DNA of 64,000 nt. Source: Mycobacterium sp. PO1 (GTDB lineage Bacteria; Actinomycetota; Actinomycetes; Mycobacteriales; Mycobacteriaceae). The stretch is taken from NCBI RefSeq assembly GCF_017312405.1, contig NZ_BLTG01000020.1, forward strand, positions 1 to 64,000. The letters run 5' to 3'. Of the stretch, positions 18,246 through 26,323 are shown piece by piece (within the stretch, counting starts at the first letter, position 1; every line of letters starts with the position of its first letter). Below the pieces are notes generated by a model. It saw nothing but the letters and a program-made list of their open reading frames with translations, ran no database searches and was not told the DNA's origin. The position numbers and the translations under genes were made by a program.

Positions 18246-18485
18246 ATGTCTAAAACAGGAAGAACCAATTACCGCCGCGGCTCCCGCGGCACCCCGAAAC
18301 CCGAACGGCAGATCGTCGTACGCAGCATCCGCCGCGACCCGCCCGACCTTCGAAAGTTAAGCCGCGCGGTCATCGCCATGGCACTACGCGACGCCGAAGC
18401 CGCAGCCGAGGTGCGCGAAGCCGAAAGCATGACCGCCGCAACGCCGACCACAAGGGATCTGAGTGTGGAGTCCGTCGATGACTGA
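18246..18485 (+). CDS. small basic protein heading the transfer-like operon
   Basis: 79 residues from the ATG at 18246, with GGAGG about six bases upstream. The N-terminal half is strongly basic (KTGRTNYRRGSRG), followed by IVVRSIRRDPPDLRKLSRA and an Ala/Glu-rich helix. Similar small proteins precede coupling ATPases on other actinobacterial elements, as I recall. Its stop overlaps the start of the ATPase gene by eight bases. DNA or nucleoprotein binding is a guess from charge. Confidence 0.65.
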   Translation: MSKTGRTNYRRGSRGTPKPERQIVVRSIRRDPPDLRKLSRAVIAMALRDAEAAAEVREAESMTAATPTTRDLSVESVDD

Positions 18486-20676
18486 TCCCAGTGATGCCAC
18501 TACGTCAGCGGGATCGCTGATGTGGCAGCAGCTGTTTTGGCCGCAGCCACTTAGTGAAGCAACAGCGTTCGGGCTCCTGCGGTATTTCGCCGCACGGACC
18601 CACGCCCCGCAACTCATCCTGGAAGCGCGCGCCGACGTCACCGGCGTGGAATACCTAATCGGTTGTCAGCTCCGGCACCGGGCGGCCGTCCGCCGTGCTG
18701 TCGAGCAATTGGTCGATGGATCCATTGTCACCACCTTTGATGCAACCGATAGGGACCGCGTCGTTACTGCGCGCCGAATCCAGTTGAGCACTACCTCTCG
18801 CCAGCTTGAGCCCGCTGACGCAGTGGCATCACAACGCTCCATCCTGCACGCACTGACCGCCGTGCAGAAAGGTGAGCAGCTCATCATCCAAATCGTGCTC
18901 GGCCCGCGTCATCATCCGAAATCCGCACCACACGAACCAAAGCGGGAGCATCAACCAGTCGCGTCCAAGCTGCTGCACGGCATCCAGGCCGACACCAGTG
19001 CCGGCGCCCGCCAGGCCCTGGCCCACAAGCTCGGCCAGCACGCCTTCACCGCTGCCGTGCGCCTCGGTGTCCACGCCGCGACTGCCGACCGCCGCCGCAG
19101 TCTCTTGCTGAGCCTGGCCTCAGCCATCGGAACCGCCGAGTCGCCGGACGTACGCGTCACCTTGAAGAACGAGAAGGCCGACCGGATGAACACGCCCCGC
19201 GCCTCGTGGTCCGTGTTCACGCCATCGCAGCGTCTGACCGTGACTGAGATCGCCCGGCTGTCGGGCTGGCCGATCGCGGATAAAGACGAACGCTTTCCCG
19301 GCCAGCCACCGCTGCACCCGCGCCCGGTACGTCCCAGTAGTGCCGCCGCGGCTGGCGCCCGCGTGGTCGCCGACGCCAGTGCACCGGGGGCGAGCGGCAC
19401 CATCGGCTACGACCCGACCGACGCCCTCAGGCACACCTGGGTCATCGGCCCCAACGGCGTAGGGAAGTCGACGCTGCTCCTCAACCTGATCGTGCAGGAC
19501 CTGGAGGCCGACCGGCCAGTTGTGGTCATCGAACCCAAAGATCTGATCGCGGACCTGCTGGCCCGCATACCGGAGAAGCGCCAGAAGGACATCGTGGTCC
19601 TCGATCCCTTTGACCCGGCACCGGTCGGCATCAACCCGCTCGACGCAGCGCACCGGCACGGACGCCCACCAGAAGTGGTCGCCGACAGCTTGTTCGGCAC
19701 CTTCAAAGCCATCTGGGGTGACAGCCTCGGCCCGCGCAGTTCGGACATCCTGCGCAACTGTCTCGATCTACTGGCGCGCCGCGACGACGCCTCACTGGTC
19801 CAGTTGCCGCTGCTGCTGACCAATCCCGGCTTCCGGCGCCGCCTGACCCGCGGCGTCATCGAGCGCGACCCGTTTGCTTCCGGTCCGTTCTGGCAGTGGT
19901 TCGACAGCCTCTCCCCCGAGGCCACCGCCACCACCATTGCGCCGCTGTCCAACAAGCTCCGCCCGCTCCTTGGCAAACCGCTGCGGGACGTCCTCGCACA
20001 GCAACATCCGAAGTTCAACGTGCGCCAAGTCCTGCGCGAGAAGAAGGTGCTGCTGGTCCCACTACAGAAGGGTGTCATCGGCCCGGAGAACGCCCAATTG
20101 CTCGGCGCACTGGTTGTCGCGGAACTGTGGCAGGCCATCCGCGAACGTGCTGGAACACCGGAGAAGTCGCGTGATCCCGTGATGGTCTACATCGACGAGG
20201 TGCAGGACTACCTACGGCTGCCAACTGATCTCGGCGACGCACTCGCCACCGCCCGCAGCCTCGGTGCCGGCTTCCATCTGGCCCACCAGTACGAGAAGCA
20301 GCTGCCGCCGTCGATGCTCGATGCCTTTAGAAACAACGCCCGCTCCCGCATCTGCTTCGCGCTGCAAGCCGGGGATGCCAAGGAGATGACCGCCGGCCAA
20401 TCCGTGCTGTCGGTCGAGGACTTCACCAAGCTCCCGGCCCATCATGTTTACGCCAGCCTCGTCCGCGATAACGCCGTGCAGCCCTGGGCCTCCGGCGTCA
20501 CCAAACCGGCACCCGCCCCGTCAAGCGATCCCGCTGCCATTCGCCGCCGCAGCCGCGAAGCCTACGGCCAACCCGTCGCCGACATCGAGGCCGGATTCAC
20601 CGCACTCATGGAGGGTGCAGCAGCGACCGACGACACCACCGACATCGGCGCACCCCGGCACAGGAGGCAGTCATGA
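18478..20676 (+). CDS. HerA/TraG-like conjugative coupling ATPase
   Basis: 732 residues from the ATG at 18478; an upstream GTG at 18463 is possible but GGAG is placed better for the ATG. Walker A GPNGVGKST is near residues 323-331, and the Walker B-type strand VMVYIDEVQDYL near 571. The order of an N-terminal alpha/beta region, the ATPase core and a short disordered tail is that of HerA-FtsK superfamily ATPases used in type IV transfer (VirD4/TraG/VirB4 relatives). No N-terminal membrane helix is seen, so it would need a membrane partner. It overlaps the replication-relaxation gene by four bases. It probably drives DNA transfer of the element. Confidence 0.75.
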   Translation: MTDPSDATTSAGSLMWQQLFWPQPLSEATAFGLLRYFAARTHAPQLILEARADVTGVEYLIGCQLRHRAAVRRAVEQLVDGSIVTTFDATDRDRVVTARRIQLSTTSRQLEPADAVASQRSILHALTAVQKGEQLIIQIVLGPRHHPKSAPHEPKREHQPVASKLLHGIQADTSAGARQALAHKLGQHAFTAAVRLGVHAATADRRRSLLLSLASAIGTAESPDVRVTLKNEKADRMNTPRASWSVFTPSQRLTVTEIARLSGWPIADKDERFPGQPPLHPRPVRPSSAAAAGARVVADASAPGASGTIGYDPTDALRHTWVIGPNGVGKSTLLLNLIVQDLEADRPVVVIEPKDLIADLLARIPEKRQKDIVVLDPFDPAPVGINPLDAAHRHGRPPEVVADSLFGTFKAIWGDSLGPRSSDILRNCLDLLARRDDASLVQLPLLLTNPGFRRRLTRGVIERDPFASGPFWQWFDSLSPEATATTIAPLSNKLRPLLGKPLRDVLAQQHPKFNVRQVLREKKVLLVPLQKGVIGPENAQLLGALVVAELWQAIRERAGTPEKSRDPVMVYIDEVQDYLRLPTDLGDALATARSLGAGFHLAHQYEKQLPPSMLDAFRNNARSRICFALQAGDAKEMTAGQSVLSVEDFTKLPAHHVYASLVRDNAVQPWASGVTKPAPAPSSDPAAIRRRSREAYGQPVADIEAGFTALMEGAAATDDTTDIGAPRHRRQS

Positions 20677-21668
20677 ACCACGAACCGCAGCAGCCGAATA
20701 CGGCCGATGGTAGTAGTCCGATCGCTGGTCCGCTCGCGTCGAATCCACCGACGCCATCACCGCTGGCAGACCGCCAATCTGCCGGATTACCGTCAGGGAA
20801 TAGTGGTGCCCTACAGGGCACCACAGCACGGTCCAGACGGACCACAGACACCCGTCTCTCCGCTGCCGCTGTCGACGCCATCAATCAACGTCTGTCCGAT
20901 CGTGACCGCAACATCCTGCGCTCCGTCGACGACCATCAATTCCTGACCGTCGGTCACATCGAATCGCTTCATTTCGGCACCATCGCCCCGGATGCTCGCA
21001 GCCGCATCACGCGCCGCGTCCTGGCACGGCTGCGTGGCATGCGCGTGTTGGACACCCTCGACCGCCGCATCGGTGGCGTCCGCGCCGGATCTCAGGGCCT
21101 GATCTATCACGTCGGCGTCGCCGGAGACCGGCTCATACAGCGACCCGTGCGGCGCGGGGCACGACTGCGCTATGAACCCTCAGCCCGATTCCTGGCTCAC
21201 CGGCTGGCCGTAGCGGACACTCACGTTGCACTGATCACCGCTCATCGCAACCGGCTGTTTGAACTCACCGACAGCGCCGTCGAACCCGCAACCTGGCGCA
21301 CCTACACCGGCATCGGGGCCGCCCGGCGCACCCTCAAGCCCGACCTGTTCGCCGAGACCGCCGACGCTAGCGATCTGGTGCGCGCCTGGTTCGTCGAGAT
21401 CGACCTCGGCACCGAGCACCTGCCGACGCTGCTGACCAAGTGCCGGGAGTACGAGAGCTATCGCCAGACCGGCATCGAGCAGGACCGCCACGGCGCCTTT
21501 CCGCTTGTCGTGTGGTCCATGACGCACCCCGACCCAGCAACCGCTGAGCGCCGCCGCGACGCGCTCATCGAGGCCATCGCCAAGGACCGCCAGCTACCGA
21601 GTGCACTGTTCCGCGTCGTCACACCCGAGCAGTTGCTGCCGCTCATCCAGCGGGGAGGCTCCCAATGA
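20673..21668 (+). CDS. replication-relaxation family protein
   Basis: 331 residues. After a 60-residue Pro/Ser/Thr-rich leader, the segment LSDRDRNILRSVDDHQFLTV with HIESLHF is the winged-helix signature of the Replic_Relax family, proteins linked to plasmid replication and mobilisation in actinobacteria. A central segment with ARFLAHRLAVADTHV and the acidic FVEIDLGTEHLPTL block is also typical. It may act as the relaxase-like or accessory DNA-processing factor, since no canonical relaxase is seen here. It is coupled on both sides by ATGA overlaps. Confidence 0.75.
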   Translation: MNHEPQQPNTADGSSPIAGPLASNPPTPSPLADRQSAGLPSGNSGALQGTTARSRRTTDTRLSAAAVDAINQRLSDRDRNILRSVDDHQFLTVGHIESLHFGTIAPDARSRITRRVLARLRGMRVLDTLDRRIGGVRAGSQGLIYHVGVAGDRLIQRPVRRGARLRYEPSARFLAHRLAVADTHVALITAHRNRLFELTDSAVEPATWRTYTGIGAARRTLKPDLFAETADASDLVRAWFVEIDLGTEHLPTLLTKCREYESYRQTGIEQDRHGAFPLVVWSMTHPDPATAERRRDALIEAIAKDRQLPSALFRVVTPEQLLPLIQRGGSQ

Positions 21669-22696
21669 GCGCGCCACCTACACTGCCGCGTAACTGCATC
21701 GTCGTCGGTGACGCCCTCACGCGGCTGACAGCCCTGCCGAATGCGTCCGTGGACTGCATCGTTACCTCGCCGCCGTACTACGCGCTACGGGACTACGGCG
21801 CCGATGGACAGATCGGCCTGGAGCGCACCGTCAATCACTGGGTCGAGAACCTGGCGGCCATCAGTCGGGAGGCCGCCCGCGTGCTCGTGCCCACCGGCAC
21901 CTACTGGCTCAACGTCGGCGACACCTACTCGGTCCATGCGAAGCAGGGCGCTGCTCGCAAAAGCCTGCTCATGGCACCCGAACGCTTGGCACTGCGGCTG
22001 CAGCAAGACGGCTGGATCGTGCGCAACAAAATCGTCTGGGCCAAGCCGAACCCGATGCCCACCAGCATTCCGGACCGACTCAACACGTCCTATGAGGTCA
22101 TCTACGTGCTGGCGCGCCAACCGCAGTACTTTTTCGACCTCGATGCCATCCGTGTGCCACATGTGTCCGCCCGTACGCCAATTGCAGGCACGGCACAGCG
22201 GCCCGTACGGAAGGAGTCGTGGCGTGGCCCGAACAGCGATACTGTCACTGGCCTTGCGTCGCTCAAGGCCCGCGGGAAGGTCGGGCATCCGCTCGGCAAG
22301 AACCCCGGCGACGTCTGGACCATCACCCCCGGCGGCTACCGCAGCGCCCACCACGCCATCTATCCGCTTGCCCTGGCCAAGCGCATGATCGCCGCCGGCT
22401 GTCCTGAAGCTCGTTGTAGCGGCTGTCGGCTGCCGTGGAAACGGCGTGTCATTCGGGCAATCGGCGGAACGGCGACGCGCGCAGCGCTGGCCCCGAGTTG
22501 CGACTGCGACGCGGCCAGCGAGCCCGGTCTGGTTCTCGATCCGTTCGTGGGCAGCGGCACCAGTGCCGTGGCCGCCGAACAGCTTGGTCGGGACTGGCTC
22601 GGCATCGAACTGAACCCCGCCTTCGCCAGCGCCGCCCGAGCACGGATCGCTGAATCCCGCGATGAACCAACCGCACCCGGAAGGGCAGCCGCATGA
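21665..22696 (+). CDS. site-specific DNA methyltransferase (N4/N6 class)
   Basis: 343 residues. The catalytic motif TSPPYYALRDYG is near residues 34-45, and the AdoMet-binding DPFVGSGTSAVAAEQLGR is near residue 292, so the motif order is catalytic first, AdoMet last (beta class, N6_N4_Mtase). A Cys-rich insert before motif I (CPEARCSGCRLPW and CDCD) could bind zinc. No restriction partner is adjacent, so it is an orphan methylase, plausibly protecting the element from host restriction together with ArdA. Confidence 0.85.
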   Translation: MSAPPTLPRNCIVVGDALTRLTALPNASVDCIVTSPPYYALRDYGADGQIGLERTVNHWVENLAAISREAARVLVPTGTYWLNVGDTYSVHAKQGAARKSLLMAPERLALRLQQDGWIVRNKIVWAKPNPMPTSIPDRLNTSYEVIYVLARQPQYFFDLDAIRVPHVSARTPIAGTAQRPVRKESWRGPNSDTVTGLASLKARGKVGHPLGKNPGDVWTITPGGYRSAHHAIYPLALAKRMIAAGCPEARCSGCRLPWKRRVIRAIGGTATRAALAPSCDCDAASEPGLVLDPFVGSGTSAVAAEQLGRDWLGIELNPAFASAARARIAESRDEPTAPGRAAA

Positions 22697-22782
22697 GCCC
22701 GCGGCTGCCTCGTCGGTGTCATGCGGCCGCACCTGTAAGCGCACCAAGCGTTTACCGGCCGCAGTGCACCGAGGAGGTCACG

Positions 22783-23109
22783 ATGTCCACACCCAATGAG
22801 TCCGTCAAAGGCGTCAAAACCCTTGGCATCCGGCTCCAACCGGACACTCACGCCCAGCTGAGCTTCATTGCCCAACTGCGCGACGGCACCATCACCGATG
22901 AAATCCAGATCGCCATTGCCGCCCACATCGCGGCGGCCAAGAACGATCCGGACCTGACCAGCAAGGCAGCTGAGGCCCGCGCCGAAATCGAGCGCGAAGC
23001 CGCAGCCCGCCAGCAGGCCATCGCCACCTTGTTCGCCGACAGCGGCGAGTCCAATGGCACCCGGCCCCGCCGGACCACGAAGGGAGGCGACACCTCATCG
23101 GAAACCTGA
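22783..23109 (+). CDS. ribbon-helix-helix-like small protein
   Basis: 108 residues from the ATG at 22783, with GAGGAGG five bases upstream; an earlier in-frame start at 22693 overlaps the methylase but lacks such a site. VKTLGIRLQPDTHAQLSFIA followed by a TITDEIQIAIAAHI helix has the beta-alpha-alpha pattern of CopG/Arc-type DNA-binding proteins. A long Ala/Glu coiled tail follows. It may regulate the transfer operon or act at an origin of transfer. Confidence 0.6.
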   Translation: MSTPNESVKGVKTLGIRLQPDTHAQLSFIAQLRDGTITDEIQIAIAAHIAAAKNDPDLTSKAAEARAEIEREAAARQQAIATLFADSGESNGTRPRRTTKGGDTSSET

Positions 23110-23247
23110 CCGTGCCCATGGGACACGGGCGTCCGTGATACCTCACGGCGCACACCGGGGCCGGCGGGGAGCAGATCGAGCCAACCGCTCTCTGCTTCCC
23201 GACCGGCCTCATACAACCTCAGAAACAACACCAGAAGGGAGGTGAGA

Positions 23248-23865
23248 ATGAATGAAACCCACCACGAACCAACACAATCCGAACCGCAGCCAGAAGCTGA
23301 TCAGCAGCATGAGACGGAGCCGAAACCGTCCCCAGCCATCTACATCGCCAGCCTGGCCGATTACAACAACGGCATCCTGCACGGTCGATGGATCGACGCC
23401 GCCCGTGAGCCCGACGCCATCCAGGCCGACATCGACGCCATGCTGGCCAGCTCCCGCGAACCGAATGCCGAAGAATGGGCCATCCACGACTACGAACAGT
23501 TCGGCCGCTGGAAAGTCAACGAACATGATTCCGTCGAACAGATATCCCGCATCGCCAAGAACATCGCCGAGCACGGCTACGCCTATGCGGCCTGGGCAGA
23601 CGTGTTCGAGGGCGAAGAGGCGAGCTACGACATCGACAGCTTTCATGAGGCCTACTTGGGCCACTACGACTCAGTGCTCGATTATGTCGAGCAGATGGCT
23701 GACGACCTCGGCTACGAAGATGAACTCGCCGAATTGCCTGAGCATCTGCAGAGCTACGTCCGCTTGGACTACGGCATGCTCGCCCGCGACCTGCGCCTGT
23801 CAGGCGACATCGCGACGGTTGAAGACCCGAACGGCGGAGTCTGGATCTTTCGTACCAGTCTGTAG
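23248..23865 (+). CDS. ardA: antirestriction protein ArdA
   Basis: 205 residues from the ATG at 23248, with GGGAGGT just upstream. After a 30-residue Glu/Gln/Pro-rich leader, IYIASLADYNNGILHGRWID and the downstream acidic helices (EEWAIHDYEQF, DSFHEAYLGHYDS) match ArdA. ArdA proteins mimic DNA and inhibit type I restriction enzymes, protecting conjugative elements when they enter a new host. It ends the transfer-like operon and lies upstream of the repressor-integrase unit. Confidence 0.88.
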   Translation: MNETHHEPTQSEPQPEADQQHETEPKPSPAIYIASLADYNNGILHGRWIDAAREPDAIQADIDAMLASSREPNAEEWAIHDYEQFGRWKVNEHDSVEQISRIAKNIAEHGYAYAAWADVFEGEEASYDIDSFHEAYLGHYDSVLDYVEQMADDLGYEDELAELPEHLQSYVRLDYGMLARDLRLSGDIATVEDPNGGVWIFRTSL

Positions 23866-23960
23866 TCAAGGACTGGCCGACGGGCGGACTCAGCCGTATT
23901 TCAGAACTGCAATAAACCATTATGAAATGGTCGGATTTTGCGTTAGAGAATTGCATATTC

Positions 23961-23993
23961 GTATTGATTATGTTCAATACGCCATTGTACAAT
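23961..23993 (+). promoter_or_regulatory. promoter and operator of the XRE-integrase operon
   Basis: GTATTGA-N6-TCAATAC spans 23961-23980. A promoter with TTGATT (23964-23969) and TACAAT (23988-23993), 18-bp spacer, overlaps it, so a protein on the dyad would cover the -35 box. The same dyad lies in the promoter at 18148-18176. The XRE gene starts 27 bases downstream, which suggests autoregulation. Confidence 0.65.
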
Positions 23994-24019
23994 TACTGGT
24001 ACAAGGGGATGCAATTTTT

Positions 24020-24472
24020 ATGACACCAGAACAAACAGTCAAGCTTATCAATTTACTCAAGGACACACGCGAAAAGTTGCGACTCAGCGTCAACGAAGTT
24101 GCACGTCAGGCCAACGTCGATCCAGGCACGGTCTGGCGCATCGAGCAGGGCATGATTGCCAAGCCGCGAATGGAAAGCCTGGTCGCTATCGCCCGAGTGC
24201 TTGACATCAACACTGTCGATCTATTCACGGCGGTGGGCTGGCTAACCGAGGATGATCTTCCCGCACTTGATATCTACCTACGGGCTAAATTCGGCAATCT
24301 GTCCGATGCGGCAATAACCGACATCGAGCATTACGTCCACCGAACGCAGTACGTCTACAGCCTGGCTGACAGTCACACGCGCAACGCGCCAGCCGCTGCC
24401 AGGCTCGCGGACCACCGCGCCCACCGTCCTCCGCACGCGCCACCATCGACACCACCACGTAAGGGGAACTAG
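24020..24472 (+). CDS. XRE-family transcriptional regulator
   Basis: 150 residues from the ATG at 24020. The helix-turn-helix (LRLSVNEVARQANVDPGTVWR then IEQG) lies at about residues 18-40, as in Cro/C1-type repressors. The rest is helical with an Ala/Pro/His-rich tail. The integrase gene begins two bases after its stop, so the two are cotranscribed. It is the obvious candidate to bind the TATTGA-N6-TCAATA operators at 18152 and 23961 and so to link excision with transfer. Confidence 0.8.
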   Translation: MTPEQTVKLINLLKDTREKLRLSVNEVARQANVDPGTVWRIEQGMIAKPRMESLVAIARVLDINTVDLFTAVGWLTEDDLPALDIYLRAKFGNLSDAAITDIEHYVHRTQYVYSLADSHTRNAPAAARLADHRAHRPPHAPPSTPPRKGN

Positions 24473-24474
24473 AC

Positions 24475-26271
24475 ATGAGCTTGCCGAACGACATCGAGTC
24501 TGTCGCCAAAGCTGTGCTTTACCTGCGCGTGTCGAGTAAGAAGCAGATGGATACTGCAGTCGACATTGATCCTGACGGCAACTCCATTGCCACGCAACGC
24601 GAGGTCAGCACCCGCAAGGCCAATGGCCTTGGCGCGAATGTTGTCCATGAGTTCGTCGAACCCGGCGTTTCCGCCTCAACCATCGAGAAGCGCAAAGCGT
24701 TTCAAGAAATGCTGACGTTCCTACGTGAGAATTCGGACGTGCGCTACGTCATTGTCTACGCCCGCTCCCGCGCATTTCGTAACTATATTGACGCCGCGAT
24801 CACCAAGCGACTGCTCGACAAGCTGGACGTCAAGTTGGTCTCAGCGCGTGAAGATTTCGGCGACGGCGTGTATGCCGACATGATGGAAGCTGTCACCGAC
24901 ATCTTCAACGACGTCCAAAACAAGCTCAGCGGCGAAGACATCCGAATCAAGCTGCAGCACAAGGCTCAGAACGGCGGCACTACTGGTAAGGCGCCCCTCG
25001 GCTATCTCAACGCGCGCGTCGAGCACGAGGGGCGACTGATCAACACGATTCAGGTCGATCCCAAACGTGCACCGCTGGTGCGGAGGGCTTTTGAACTGTA
25101 CGCAACGGGCGAGTATGGACTCGAACGCCTCGAAGAGGTGATGGCCGACCTTGGGTTGACCGCACGGGCCGCGGGCGACCTTCCCGAACGGCCGGTCACA
25201 TTTAAATGGCTACACCGCATGCTGCAAGACCGTTACTACATCGGCTGCGTGGTCTACAAAGGCGAGGTCTACGCCGGACGCCACGAACCGATTGTTGATC
25301 CGATCTTGTTTGACCGCGTACAAGAAGTAATGGCGTTCCGAAGCAAGAGTGGTCAGCGTGACCGAGTGCTCCAGCACTACCTCAAGGGCATGCTGTACTG
25401 CGATCGTTGCGAACAAAACGAACGCACCTCGCGCCTCATCTATACCGAAGCAAAGAACCGATTCGGGAACCGATACGGCTACTTCCTCTGTCGCGGTCGC
25501 CAAGACGGCCACTGCGATCTCCCATACCTCCATGCGGACAGAGTGGAACAGGCAATCGTGGACCACTACGCGACGCTGAACCTGCCCGCGAACTTTATCC
25601 ACGACATCCGCAAGCTACTCGACGACGCTCTGGGCGAGGAGCAACGCAGTGTTGCCGAACTTCATGCGGCTGTGAGCCGCAAGCTCAAGGAGTTGGAGAC
25701 GAAGGAGGACCGACTCCTCGACCTGCTCACCGACGATCAACTACCTCAAGCAAAGGTCCGGGAGAAGCTGCGCAAGATTCAGATCGAGCGAGCTGCTACG
25801 GAGGCGAGACTGGCAAACACAGGCGACGTGCTAGCGGTCGGAACGAAGGTCCTTCTCGGCGCTCTCGACTTCATGTCCGACCCTGCGGCCACGTATACCT
25901 CCGGCACCGATTCGATTCGTCGGAATCTCAATGAAACCTACTACCAGCGCATATTCCTCGACGAGCAAGGAGTTCAAGCAAGTGACTTGAAGCCGCCGTT
26001 CGGCGACTTTCACGCCGCGCTTCGCATGACGAGGACTAATCGATCATCCGAAGCCGCAGAATCATCCCCAGACACGAAACGAGGCCCCCTCGCGGGAGCC
26101 TCGGATCGAGCACTTGATCATTGTGATACTTCTGGGTTAGCTCCTACTCTCGCCGGCATCCTTTCGGGCACGGGTTCGAGTAAGACCTCTTTGGTGGAGC
26201 TAAGGGGACTCGAACCCCTGACCCCCACACTGCCAGTGTGGTGCGCTACCAGCTGCGCCATAGCCCCGTGA
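24475..26271 (+). CDS. large serine integrase (recombinase)
   Basis: 598 residues. The resolvase domain has the catalytic Ser20 in YLRVSSKKQ and the RSRAFRN motif, followed by a Recombinase domain and a zinc ribbon (LYCDRCEQN then two further Cys near FLCRGRQDGHC), then a coiled coil. Large serine integrases carry out unidirectional integration, with a small directionality factor needed for excision. The last 25 residues (from SLVELRGLEPLT onward) are encoded by the antisense of the tRNA-Ala gene, so this C-terminus exists only while the element is integrated. A terminator-like hairpin (26080-26103) lies inside the frame, so the natural end may be earlier. Confidence 0.88.
   Translation: MSLPNDIESVAKAVLYLRVSSKKQMDTAVDIDPDGNSIATQREVSTRKANGLGANVVHEFVEPGVSASTIEKRKAFQEMLTFLRENSDVRYVIVYARSRAFRNYIDAAITKRLLDKLDVKLVSAREDFGDGVYADMMEAVTDIFNDVQNKLSGEDIRIKLQHKAQNGGTTGKAPLGYLNARVEHEGRLINTIQVDPKRAPLVRRAFELYATGEYGLERLEEVMADLGLTARAAGDLPERPVTFKWLHRMLQDRYYIGCVVYKGEVYAGRHEPIVDPILFDRVQEVMAFRSKSGQRDRVLQHYLKGMLYCDRCEQNERTSRLIYTEAKNRFGNRYGYFLCRGRQDGHCDLPYLHADRVEQAIVDHYATLNLPANFIHDIRKLLDDALGEEQRSVAELHAAVSRKLKELETKEDRLLDLLTDDQLPQAKVREKLRKIQIERAATEARLANTGDVLAVGTKVLLGALDFMSDPAATYTSGTDSIRRNLNETYYQRIFLDEQGVQASDLKPPFGDFHAALRMTRTNRSSEAAESSPDTKRGPLAGASDRALDHCDTSGLAPTLAGILSGTGSSKTSLVELRGLEPLTPTLPVWCATSCAIAP
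26080..26103. terminator. hairpin, possible bidirectional terminator
   Basis: CGAGGC-C-CCC, loop TCGC, GGG-A-GCCTCG forms a stable hairpin with one mismatch. It falls inside the 3' part of the integrase frame, about 90 bp past the tRNA 3' end. It may be the tRNA-Ala terminator or mark the true end of the integrase gene. Confidence 0.45.
26172..26217. other. candidate att site dyad at the tRNA-Ala 3' end
   Basis: GGGTTCGAGT (26172-26181) and ACTCGAACCC (26208-26217) are perfect 10-bp inverted repeats. One arm is the T-arm of the tRNA and the other lies on the element side, and the centre falls at 26194/26195, the border between tRNA body and CCA. Serine-integrase att sites are dyads of this size. 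The exact crossover is not determined. Confidence 0.5.
26192..26267 (-). tRNA. tRNA-Ala (anticodon GGC)
   Basis: A full cloverleaf is read on the minus strand. The acceptor stem GGGGCTA/TAGCTCC contains G3-U70, the identity element of alanine tRNAs. The anticodon loop is CTGGCAG with anticodon GGC, and the CCA end is encoded (26192-26194). The mobile element lies directly beyond its 3' end, so this gene is the insertion target and remains intact. Confidence 0.97.
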
Positions 26272-26323
26272 AGTTGTGCCCACCGAAGTTACACCACCAG
26301 GGGTAGCCGCTCAAAATCGCTGG

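Noticed and set aside
23110..23247. CCGTGCCCATGGGACACGG-type hairpin between the RHH-like gene and ardA
   Set aside because: Could be a terminator or an att remnant, but has no T-tract and the two genes have the same orientation; left unassigned.
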